A stretch of 5,365 bases of DNA from Lachnospiraceae bacterium (GTDB lineage: Bacteria > Bacillota > Clostridia > Lachnospirales > Lachnospiraceae): contig JAFOCX010000216.1 of assembly GCA_017380975.1 (NCBI GenBank), forward strand, positions 1-5,365, read 5' to 3'. The notes under the pieces were generated by a model. That model searched no databases, was not told where the DNA came from, and saw nothing but the letters and a program-made list of their open reading frames with translations. Below, piece after piece: positions 1 through 4,336 of the stretch (position 1 is its first letter; every line of letters starts with the position of its first letter). Position numbers and translations under genes: made by a program.

Positions 1-380
1 GAAAAATAACTGTCATCTGCGCGATATCCGATCATTGCATCATACTGTGCATAATTGATGTTAAAATGCTCTATAAGATACTCTTTCGCTTCCTGCGCTA
101 ATCCGGATGGAATATCAAATTCTCTATTTTGTAAAAGGATGGAAAGCCAATGAAGAATACAATATTCATCAGCATTCAAATTAAGTATCCGCAAGTCAGA
201 ACAGTCCAGCTGATAACAATTGGCAAAACCGTTTTTTTCTTTTCCAACTCCCCATTCTTTTGCCATTTCCATGCTATCCGTACAGTAGAATCCCAAACCA
301 TAATCATTATACGATTTTCCATAGCCGTGCAATGGTGTTTCAATTATTTTCGATGACCCATGATATATTTTTCGAATCAT
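1..380 (-). CDS. DUF3990 family protein, ADP-ribosyltransferase-like (C-terminus outside window)
   Basis: The minus strand is open from an ATG at 378-380 to the left edge, giving 126 full codons and no stop. The protein begins MIRKIYHGSSKII. It has a YHGS motif at residues 6-9, a YGLGFYCT motif at 27-34 and an IGYRADDSYF motif at 117-126. These are the landmarks I associate with DUF3990, a Firmicute family placed by fold with ADP-ribosyltransferases. H7 and Y32 could correspond to the His and Tyr of an H-Y-E type NAD pocket, and D122/D123 lie near the expected third position; this mapping is inference. The start is supported by an AAGGAG site upstream and a consensus promoter. GC is about 36% (hand count 137 of 380) against roughly half in dppA next door, which hints at acquisition. 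DUF3990 genes often sit beside small DUF3791-type genes. No partner lies upstream here, so any partner must be beyond the left edge. Substrate and role are unknown; a toxin or defence role is possible but unproven. Confidence 0.82.
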   Translation of the reverse strand, partial: MIRKIYHGSSKIIETPLHGYGKSYNDYGLGFYCTDSMEMAKEWGVGKEKNGFANCYQLDCSDLRILNLNADEYCILHWLSILLQNREFDIPSGLAQEAKEYLIEHFNINYAQYDAMIGYRADDSYF

Positions 381-407
381 ATATTCCTCATCTCCTTTCC
401 TTATAAT

Positions 408-431
408 ATTATACTCCTATAGGAGTATAAT
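408..431. promoter_or_regulatory. 24-bp perfect palindrome, likely repressor operator
   Basis: Arms ATTATACTCC (408-417) and GGAGTATAAT (422-431) flank a self-complementary TATA centre (418-421). All 24 bp are symmetric, and symmetry breaks at 407/432. The palindrome covers the whole spacer and -10 and touches the -35 of the DUF3990 promoter, so a bound protein would block polymerase. The 17-bp spacer argues against a MerR-type activator, which uses 19-20 bp. The ATAC...GTAT outer half-sites loosely resemble CsoR/FrmR-type operators, but the binding protein is not identifiable from this window. It is not a terminator: no U-tract fits, and it lies upstream of the start codon. Confidence 0.7.
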
Positions 432-436
432 GTCAA
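408..436 (-). promoter_or_regulatory. Consensus sigma-A promoter of the DUF3990 gene
   Basis: On the minus strand there is a TTGACA -35 (plus positions 431-436), exactly 17 bp of spacer (414-430), and a TATAAT -10 (408-413). Both hexamers match the consensus perfectly. Transcription should begin near 401, leaving about 20 nt of leader with the ribosome binding site AAGGAG at 392-397. A promoter this strong would normally need tight repression, which fits the palindrome lying over it. Confidence 0.85.
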
Positions 437-441
437 ATGGC

Positions 442-484
442 ATAAAAATATCAGGAGAGTAGTTTTTGAATACCACTCCCCTGA
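442..484 (-). terminator. Rho-independent terminator of dppA
   Basis: In the minus-strand transcript a 13-bp stem (plus 472-484 pairing with 451-463) closes an 8-nt loop and is followed by TATTTTTATG. Two of the pairs are G-U, so the hairpin is fully paired only in the minus-strand RNA; the plus-strand RNA would have two A-C mismatches. It lies 12 bp after the dppA stop codon and insulates the DUF3990 promoter from read-through. Confidence 0.85.
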
Positions 485-495
485 AGCTATTTCTA

Positions 496-1326
496 TTACA
501 GATTGTAAGCATCTACTAATCTGAAGATCAGCAGCTCGTGTACCTTGAATACTGTCTCCGGATCGCCTGTGAAGGAAACGGTTCTCGGAGCCAGACGTAC
601 AACACCCGGTACTAAGGATGCTGTATCAGCCATGTTGGAATCTTTGAAATCGATCTCCATTGTAAGTGTCTCTGCACATTCGATCGGTTTGATCTCGTCG
701 CGTCTTGCAAGAGCAGCTTTTACACCGTTGTAGATCATCTCGCGAGCTACCGTCGGATGCACGGAAACTGCGGAGAAACGGCTGCGGCCTTCTTTTACAA
801 CAACTGCCTCGATGTTCGGAACGAATGCTCTGCACTCTTCTGCAAGTGCTTTGTCACCGATACATGCAACAAGCGGTACACCGTAGTAACCTGCAACGAG
901 ACCGTTGCATACGGTCTCTGTATTCATAGTTACACCATTGAAACGAAGGTTGTAGATCTTGCCGCCGTTATAGCAATGGTCAATAACACCGCCCAGTGTG
1001 AGGCCTGCACCTGCATGACCAAAGGAAATGTATGCGTCAAAGGAACTGTCAATGCCCTCCATCTGCAGACTGCTGCGCATTGCGCCGGAAACCAGCTTGC
1101 AGCGCGGGTCCATATCCTCGATAATTAAGTTCTCCATATCGCCGTGACCGTCACATACGTAAACCTCATCGTAACCGGAGTCAAAACATGCGCGAACAGC
1201 TGCGTTCACATCTTCAGCCAGGCGTCTGCGGCAAAGACCGTAGTCCATGTTGCCTCTGTTAGAGCCGATTCGGGAAACGTTACCCTCCATACCTTCAATA
1301 TCTGCGGAAATAAATGCTTTCTTCAT
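496..1326 (-). CDS. dppA: D-aminopeptidase, peptidase family M55 (DppA-like)
   Basis: This 276-aa protein is about the length of Bacillus subtilis DppA (274 aa, recalled). Family M55 enzymes are dinuclear-zinc, self-compartmentalising decamers that release N-terminal D-amino acids such as D-Ala from D-Ala-containing peptides; a role in recycling cell-wall-derived peptides is the usual inference. The expected metal ligands are visible: D9 and E11 in SADIEG, H61 in CDGHGDM, H104 in SFGHAGA and E137 in MNTETVCNG. H117 in GVIDHCY corresponds to the proposed catalytic His (His115 in DppA). No signal peptide is present, so the enzyme is cytoplasmic. The ATG at 1324-1326 is preceded by GAAAGGAA at 1336-1343 with suitable spacing. 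The gene has its own promoter and terminator. No dipeptide ABC transporter genes, frequent M55 neighbours, are in the window, so the exact substrate is open. Confidence 0.93.
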   Translation of the reverse strand: MKKAFISADIEGMEGNVSRIGSNRGNMDYGLCRRRLAEDVNAAVRACFDSGYDEVYVCDGHGDMENLIIEDMDPRCKLVSGAMRSSLQMEGIDSSFDAYISFGHAGAGLTLGGVIDHCYNGGKIYNLRFNGVTMNTETVCNGLVAGYYGVPLVACIGDKALAEECRAFVPNIEAVVVKEGRSRFSAVSVHPTVAREMIYNGVKAALARRDEIKPIECAETLTMEIDFKDSNMADTASLVPGVVRLAPRTVSFTGDPETVFKVHELLIFRLVDAYNL

Positions 1327-1359
1327 TTGGATCAGTTCCTTTCTTGTGTAGCTTAATCT

Positions 1360-1379
1360 GTACCGTAATCCAAGGGTAC
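1360..1379. promoter_or_regulatory. Small dyad at the dppA transcription start
   Basis: GTACC (1360-1364) and GGTAC (1375-1379) form an inverted repeat with a 10-bp spacer; outside it one position mismatches and the next matches. It starts at about the predicted +1 of dppA, so it could be a small operator or a 5' leader hairpin. The arms are only 5 bp, so chance is a real alternative. Confidence 0.25.
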
Positions 1380-1385
1380 TGCCAA

Positions 1386-1415
1386 ATTATACCACAAAAC
1401 ATAGAGGAAAGACAA
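1386..1415 (-). promoter_or_regulatory. Promoter of dppA (extended -10)
   Basis: On the minus strand the -10 is TATAAT (plus 1386-1391), preceded by TGG, an extended -10. The -35 is TTGTCT (1410-1415) with an 18-bp spacer. Predicted start is near 1379, giving a leader of about 53 nt. The -35 lies one base beyond the stop codon of the upstream 46-aa gene, so dppA may be transcribed both from here and by read-through. Confidence 0.7.
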
Positions 1416-1416
1416 G

Positions 1417-1557
1417 TCAGCGTTTCGCAAGACTCTCATTAATCTCATATGTGATCGCCAGTGTTGCACACATTACCGTTACCACGAACCAAGCTGCACT
1501 TCCTTTTAAAACTCCTGCTATACTGCAGACTGCAAGTCCTGTAAATAATAATGACAT
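1417..1557 (-). CDS. Small membrane protein, 46 aa, unknown function
   Basis: ATG at 1555-1557, TGA at 1417-1419. The protein begins MSLLFTGLAVCS and ends in a polar tail, ITYEINESLAKR. Two hydrophobic stretches (about residues 3-17 and 21-37) are separated by a short KGS turn, suggesting a two-helix membrane hairpin with a charged C-terminal tail. The start is well supported: GGAGG lies 7 nt upstream, and this ribosome binding site overlaps the stop codon of the preceding 47-aa gene, a classic translational-coupling arrangement. I do not recognise the family. No cleavable signal peptide is evident. It could be a small regulatory membrane protein or a holin-like or toxin-like peptide, but nothing in the sequence decides between these. 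Confidence 0.72.
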   Translation of the reverse strand: MSLLFTGLAVCSIAGVLKGSAAWFVVTVMCATLAITYEINESLAKR

Positions 1558-1568
1558 ATCCTTCCCTC

Positions 1569-1712
1569 CTAATCTCTCTCTTCAAATGCCCAGTCATCCT
1601 GCTCACTGGTCTCTTCTGCAAGTTCCTTGAAAAAACGGTATCTCTTATAATAGTCGATGCGTTCTTCTCTGCCGTACTGCTTCTTTTCTGACATCGTTCC
1701 AAAATATCCCAT
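1569..1712 (-). CDS. Small charged soluble protein, 47 aa, unknown function
   Basis: ATG at 1710-1712, TAG at 1569-1571. The protein begins MGYFGTMSEKKQYGREER and ends EQDDWAFEERD. It is very rich in charged and aromatic residues, with a basic N-terminal half (KK, REER, KRYR) and a strongly acidic C-terminal quarter. No hydrophobic segment or zinc-binding cysteines are present. The start has an ideal AAGGAGGT site (1718-1725) with 6 nt between GGAGG and ATG. It is the first gene of a two-gene unit with the 46-aa membrane protein, 11 bp apart. No convincing sigma-A promoter precedes it: a TTGACA 29-34 nt before the ATG is too close to be its -35. A protein of this size without a recognised family cannot be assigned a role. 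The arrangement of strong ribosome binding site, coding run and coupled neighbour argues that it is a real gene. Confidence 0.7.
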   Translation of the reverse strand: MGYFGTMSEKKQYGREERIDYYKRYRFFKELAEETSEQDDWAFEERD

Positions 1713-1717
1713 GTTGT

Positions 1718-1725
1718 ACCTCCTT
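1718..1725 (-). promoter_or_regulatory. Ribosome binding site of the 47-aa gene
   Basis: AAGGAGGT on the minus strand is a full match to the anti-Shine-Dalgarno core, with 6 nt between GGAGG and the ATG at 1710-1712. It fixes the start of a gene too short for routine prediction and implies efficient translation. Confidence 0.75.
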
Positions 1726-1833
1726 GCAACTCCTGTATGTCAACTTCGTGTATCTCTCTCTGATGGTACAATCATCTCACAGTGGCTGTACAAAAATCCG
1801 TACTCTCGCCTTCTAAAACCTCGATTTTGGCAC

Positions 1834-1872
1834 AAAAAAACAGGAAATCAACGCCTTTTCGCTGATTTCCTG
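1834..1872 (-). terminator. Rho-independent terminator of the WYL regulator gene
   Basis: In the minus-strand transcript a 13-bp stem (plus 1860-1872 with 1841-1853, one G-U pair) closes a 6-nt AAAAGG loop and is followed directly by seven U residues (1834-1840). It lies 14 bp after the WYL gene stop and separates that transcript from the small-ORF operon downstream. That operon therefore needs its own promoter somewhere in 1713-1833, where I see no strong one. Confidence 0.93.
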
Positions 1873-1886
1873 CTTACTAATGCAAT

Positions 1887-2876
1887 TTATTTTTCCTGAT
1901 AATTATTTAAAAGATTTTCCAAAAATTCCTTATAGCGTGTTCTCACACTTTCCGGGCTGACGATCCGGATCCCGGCTCCAAGACCGGACAGCCATCCGAA
2001 AAACTGCTGGCTGACTGCCACGGTAACGATCGCACGGAAATGTTCGTCGTCCGCAGTCATCATGGCCACATCTTGTCCAAAGCGGTCAATGACAACACCT
2101 GCCAGTCCGTTGATTCCCTCCAATGTGATCTTGGCATCCTCGCCTCCATACATTCCAAAGGTCTTTTTTGAGAAGTCCGCCAGATCAAAACGGTCAAACT
2201 GCTCCCGACCAAGGCGTTTTTCCTGTAACAGACTCATCGATTTCATCTTATCCACTCGATAATGCTTGATCTTATCTGCTTTTTCGTCGTATGCGATCAA
2301 ATAATAGTTTTCATCCGCCCAGGTCAGTGCCCAGGGGCTCACTACATAAAATGCCCCGTCCTTCTTTAACTGCAGTTCTTTTTTTACCGTCCATTCTGAA
2401 TACTGAAACTGAATCTGCACATTGGAATGGATCGCATCATGAATATAGTCAACATTATAAAAGATCGTTTCATTCTGAGCCTTTGCACGATTATAAATGT
2501 AAACTTCACGCTGAAACTGAGAGGCTTCGTATTTATTGGTCAAACGCTCCAGTTTTTTGATCAGTTCTTCCGTCTTCTTTTTTGTGATAAACTTAGAGGC
2601 CTGTACCGCATCCACCAGAAGCTTTAGCTCGGCGATTTCAAAATCACGGCTTGCGATATAGTATCCAGGAGTGGAACCCTTTTTCTGAACAATATCAATG
2701 CCAAATGTCTTCAGCGCATCCATATCCGAATAAATACTCTTTCGCTCAGCGCTGACTCCGTACTCCTCCAATGCCTTGCAGAGATCTGTCGCCGACATAA
2801 TATGGTTTTCATCGGTACGCTCACGCAATATATCGAGCAGACATAATATTTTTATCTTCTGGTTTGGTCCTGCCAT
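1887..2876 (-). CDS. WYL-domain transcriptional regulator (DeoR-type HTH)
   Basis: This 329-aa protein has the usual three-part layout. An N-terminal winged helix (about 1-75) carries a recognition segment around SAERKSIYSDMDAL (42-55). A helical linker spans about 80-125. The WYL domain (about 140-212) contains SPWALTWADENYYLIAY followed by KHYRVDKM, and a C-terminal WCX-like domain covers about 245-325. WYL domains are proposed ligand sensors, and some bind nucleic acid. In the name-giving W-Y-L motif the Trp is replaced by Tyr (Y191-Y192-L193). The GAGGGG site (2883-2888), 6 nt from the ATG, supports the start. The gene is divergent from the histidinol-phosphatase gene, with both promoters in a 124-bp gap, so control of itself and that neighbour is a reasonable inference. 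Such regulators act on targets as varied as DNA damage, defence islands and metabolism, so the effector cannot be named. Confidence 0.9.
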   Translation of the reverse strand: MAGPNQKIKILCLLDILRERTDENHIMSATDLCKALEEYGVSAERKSIYSDMDALKTFGIDIVQKKGSTPGYYIASRDFEIAELKLLVDAVQASKFITKKKTEELIKKLERLTNKYEASQFQREVYIYNRAKAQNETIFYNVDYIHDAIHSNVQIQFQYSEWTVKKELQLKKDGAFYVVSPWALTWADENYYLIAYDEKADKIKHYRVDKMKSMSLLQEKRLGREQFDRFDLADFSKKTFGMYGGEDAKITLEGINGLAGVVIDRFGQDVAMMTADDEHFRAIVTVAVSQQFFGWLSGLGAGIRIVSPESVRTRYKEFLENLLNNYQEK

Positions 2877-2908
2877 ATGGTTCCCCTCACTTGCAAACTG
2901 TTTTTTCT

Positions 2909-2917
2909 ATTTTAACA
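2909..2917 (-). promoter_or_regulatory. Extended -10 promoter of the WYL regulator gene
   Basis: The minus strand reads TGTTAAAAT: a TAAAAT -10 (plus 2909-2914) with an upstream TG extension. No good -35 lies 16-18 bp upstream, so this may be a moderate extended -10 promoter or one needing an activator. The predicted leader is about 25-30 nt. Confidence 0.5.
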
Positions 2918-2930
2918 CACTCTGATCTAA

Positions 2931-2957
2931 GTTGCATCTTCCAATTCAAATCGCAAC
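2931..2957. promoter_or_regulatory. GTTGC/GCAAC dyad between the divergent promoters
   Basis: GTTGC (2931-2935) and GCAAC (2953-2957) form an inverted repeat with a 17-bp spacer. It sits between the -10 boxes of the two divergent genes and over the -35 region of the phosphatase promoter. The position suits an operator for the WYL regulator. The arms are short and the spacing unusual, so this is a suggestion only. Confidence 0.25.
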
Positions 2958-2967
2958 GCATTATAAT
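2939..2967 (+). promoter_or_regulatory. Promoter of the histidinol-phosphatase gene
   Basis: A perfect TATAAT -10 (2962-2967) lies 33 bp before the ATG at 3001. With 17-bp spacing the -35 would be TTCCAA (2939-2944), which matches the consensus poorly, so activation or weak expression is possible. The predicted leader is about 27 nt and contains the ribosome binding site. Confidence 0.6.
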
Positions 2968-2986
2968 GATAGAAAAGAAAACTCCC

Positions 2987-2993
2987 GGGAGGT
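2987..2993 (+). promoter_or_regulatory. Ribosome binding site that fixes the phosphatase start
   Basis: GGGAGGT lies 8 nt (counted from the end of GGAGG) before the ATG at 3001. It rules in favour of this start over the in-frame upstream ATG at 2932, which has no comparable site. Confidence 0.85.
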
Positions 2994-3000
2994 CTTTTAC

Positions 3001-3801
3001 ATGCGCTATTCCAATCTCCATACTCACACCACGTATTCCGACGGCAAACACAGCCCGGAAGAAAATGTGCTGTCTGCGATAGAAAAAAATATGCTGTCCC
3101 TTGGATTTTCTGATCACAGCTTTACCTCCAATGACAGCAGTTATTGTATGCCGGAGGCACATTACTCCGAATACTTGCAAACCATAACGAATCTGAAACA
3201 GCTCTATGGTTCAAAAATCGACATTTATGCCGGTCTCGAGATGGATTATTATTCAGAAGTGAGCGATCTTCCTTTTGATTACCTGATCGCATCGGTTCAC
3301 TATATCATAAAAAATGAAGTCAACTATCCGATCGATCACAGTCCGGAACAGCAGCTGGATTGTATACAAAATGCTTTTCACGGTGATATCTTGGCTATGG
3401 CACAGTGCTATTATGATATGCTCTGTGAACATGTGGAACGAATCCATCCGACCTATGTCGGTCACTTCGATGTGATCACAAAGTTCGGTTTGATGCCTGA
3501 AGATGACGCCTGTTACAGAGCCATTGCAGGAAAAGCTCTCCGCCGTATCCTGAAAACCTGTCCATATATCGAGATCAACACCGGTGCCATTGCCCGCGGA
3601 TTGCGCAAAACACCGTATCCTGCAGATTATTTGCTGCAGATTCTCTTGGACGAAGGCGGAAAACCGATACTCGGAAGCGATTCCCATGATAAACATAATC
3701 TGGTCTTTGCATTTGATCAGACGGTAAATCTGCTCAAAACAATCGGATTTAAACATATTTATCGATTTAACGGACGTGGATTTGACAGTTGTGAAATATA
3801 A
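3001..3801 (+). CDS. hisJ: Histidinol-phosphatase, PHP superfamily (HisJ/HisK type)
   Basis: This 266-aa protein is predicted to hydrolyse L-histidinol phosphate to L-histidinol, the penultimate step of histidine synthesis (EC 3.1.3.15), in the cytoplasm. Metal-binding motifs of the PHP fold are all present: H7 and H9 in LHTHTTYSDG, D14, H39 in GFSDH, E80 in YAGLEMD, H100 in ASVHYI, H155 in VGHFD, and D227 and H229 in GSDSHD. These support a trinuclear metal centre and an intact enzyme. I chose the ATG at 3001 because GGGAGGT (2987-2993) precedes it with 8-nt spacing and homologues start just before the HTHTTYSDG motif. An in-frame ATG at 2932 lies upstream of the -10 box and cannot be the start from this promoter. 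No other his genes are nearby, so a related phosphatase substrate cannot be ruled out. The gene diverges from the WYL regulator and ends at a bidirectional hairpin. Confidence 0.88.
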   Translation: MRYSNLHTHTTYSDGKHSPEENVLSAIEKNMLSLGFSDHSFTSNDSSYCMPEAHYSEYLQTITNLKQLYGSKIDIYAGLEMDYYSEVSDLPFDYLIASVHYIIKNEVNYPIDHSPEQQLDCIQNAFHGDILAMAQCYYDMLCEHVERIHPTYVGHFDVITKFGLMPEDDACYRAIAGKALRRILKTCPYIEINTGAIARGLRKTPYPADYLLQILLDEGGKPILGSDSHDKHNLVFAFDQTVNLLKTIGFKHIYRFNGRGFDSCEI

Positions 3802-3811
3802 GCAAACCACA

Positions 3812-3840
3812 AAAGGGACGGCCTCATCAGCCGTCCCTTT
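3812..3840. terminator. Bidirectional hairpin terminator between hisJ and def
   Basis: A perfect 11-bp stem, AAAGGGACGGC (3812-3822) with GCCGTCCCTTT (3830-3840), closes a 7-nt loop. It lies 10 bp after the phosphatase stop and 20 bp beyond the deformylase stop of the convergent gene. The stem ends in T-runs on both sides (TTTCT on plus, TTTTG on minus), so it probably ends both transcripts, though both U-tracts are short. Confidence 0.85.
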
Positions 3841-3860
3841 CTATGTCTGAATATACAATT

Positions 3861-4271
3861 TTAAATCAAAATACCATTACAATGATCGATCTCATGCTGG
3901 ATGATCTGTGCATTGAAGCCTGTGAAAACTTTTCTCTGAAGCTTGAACGCGTGATCCATGTATGCAACTTCGATCACCGCATAACGAGTCACTTTCTGCT
4001 CACCTTCGTGGCAAAGGCACCCTTCTTCTGTCTCAAACGGTCCGTCTTTTTTGATGATCATCGGATTGTACATGATCACCGGTGCGAATCCGAGATCCAC
4101 AATGATGATCTTCTTTAACCAGCCGATCATGTTTGCCGCCATACCTACACACTCATCTTTATGTGCAAGGAATGTATCTAACAGATCCTGTGCGATTTTT
4201 GCATCGTTCTGAGTTGCCGGAGCAGATTTTTTTGCTAAAAAGCCTTTATTCTTAATAATTGGTCTGACCAT
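3861..4271 (-). CDS. def: Peptide deformylase family protein, short form
   Basis: The 136-aa protein carries recognisable versions of the three deformylase motifs: CVGMAANMIG (41-50) for GxGxAAxQ, EEGCLCHEG (82-90) for EGCLS, and QHEIDH (125-130) for HEMDH. The metal ligands C85, H126 and H130 and the general base E127 are intact. Deformylase removes the N-formyl group from nascent proteins in the cytoplasm. The motif I glutamine (Gln50 in E. coli, which stabilises the oxyanion) is replaced by M48. The protein is also shorter than typical enzymes (about 150-190 aa). I recall similar short GMAANMIG proteins in other Clostridia, so this looks like a subfamily rather than decay. Activity is therefore probable but not certain. 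AGAGGTG (4276-4282) supports the start. The gene follows telA on the same strand after 65 bp and ends at the hairpin shared with the convergent phosphatase gene. Confidence 0.85.
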   Translation of the reverse strand: MVRPIIKNKGFLAKKSAPATQNDAKIAQDLLDTFLAHKDECVGMAANMIGWLKKIIIVDLGFAPVIMYNPMIIKKDGPFETEEGCLCHEGEQKVTRYAVIEVAYMDHAFKLQRKVFTGFNAQIIQHEIDHCNGILI

Positions 4272-4289
4272 GTTACACCTCTGTATTAC

Positions 4290-4304
4290 AAAATATCGTA
4301 TTTT
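4290..4304. promoter_or_regulatory. AT-rich dyad in the def leader
   Basis: AAAATA (4290-4295) and TATTTT (4299-4304) are perfect inverted arms around a 3-bp TCG centre, just downstream of the proposed def -10 box. It could be a small operator, but A/T-only arms arise easily by chance. Confidence 0.2.
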
Positions 4305-4307
4305 ACT

Positions 4308-4316
4308 ATTCTACCA
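4308..4316 (-). promoter_or_regulatory. Possible extended -10 promoter of def
   Basis: The minus strand reads TGGTAGAAT: a TAGAAT -10 (plus 4308-4313) with a TG extension. No clear -35 is seen at 17-18 bp. No terminator separates telA from def, so def may be transcribed from telA, from this site, or both. Confidence 0.4.
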
Positions 4317-4336
4317 TAAAATCCAAAATCTTGCAC

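Noticed and set aside
150..356. A 68-codon plus-strand frame within the DUF3990 gene
   Set aside because: It is antisense to a clear DUF3990 coding sequence. The minus strand has the promoter, ribosome binding site and conserved motifs.
426..431. TATAAT on the plus strand inside the palindrome as a divergent promoter
   Set aside because: It is produced by the symmetry of the palindrome. There is no -35 at the right distance on the plus strand and no plus-strand gene downstream.
757..1128. Plus-strand frames of up to 123 codons inside dppA
   Set aside because: They are antisense to a complete metallopeptidase with all ligands in place; their composition reflects the complementary strand.
1741..1746. 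TTGACA on the minus strand near 1738-1745 as the -35 of the 47-aa gene
   Set aside because: Only about 29 nt separate it from the ATG, so the matching -10 would fall on the ribosome binding site or start codon.
1445..1771. A 108-codon minus-strand reading frame
   Set aside because: It would start with TTG, has no ribosome binding site, and overlaps both small genes in another frame. The 47-aa and 46-aa frames each have strong ribosome binding sites and protein-like composition, so the long frame is a shadow.
2932..3000. Upstream in-frame ATG extending the phosphatase by 23 residues
   Set aside because: It lies upstream of the TATAAT box and has no Shine-Dalgarno site. The ATG at 3001 has GGGAGGT at good spacing and starts just before the conserved HTH motif.
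3253..3810. A 185-codon minus-strand frame antisense to the phosphatase gene
   Set aside because: It is fully covered by an intact enzyme gene on the plus strand with all PHP motifs, and has no ribosome binding site or recognisable domain.
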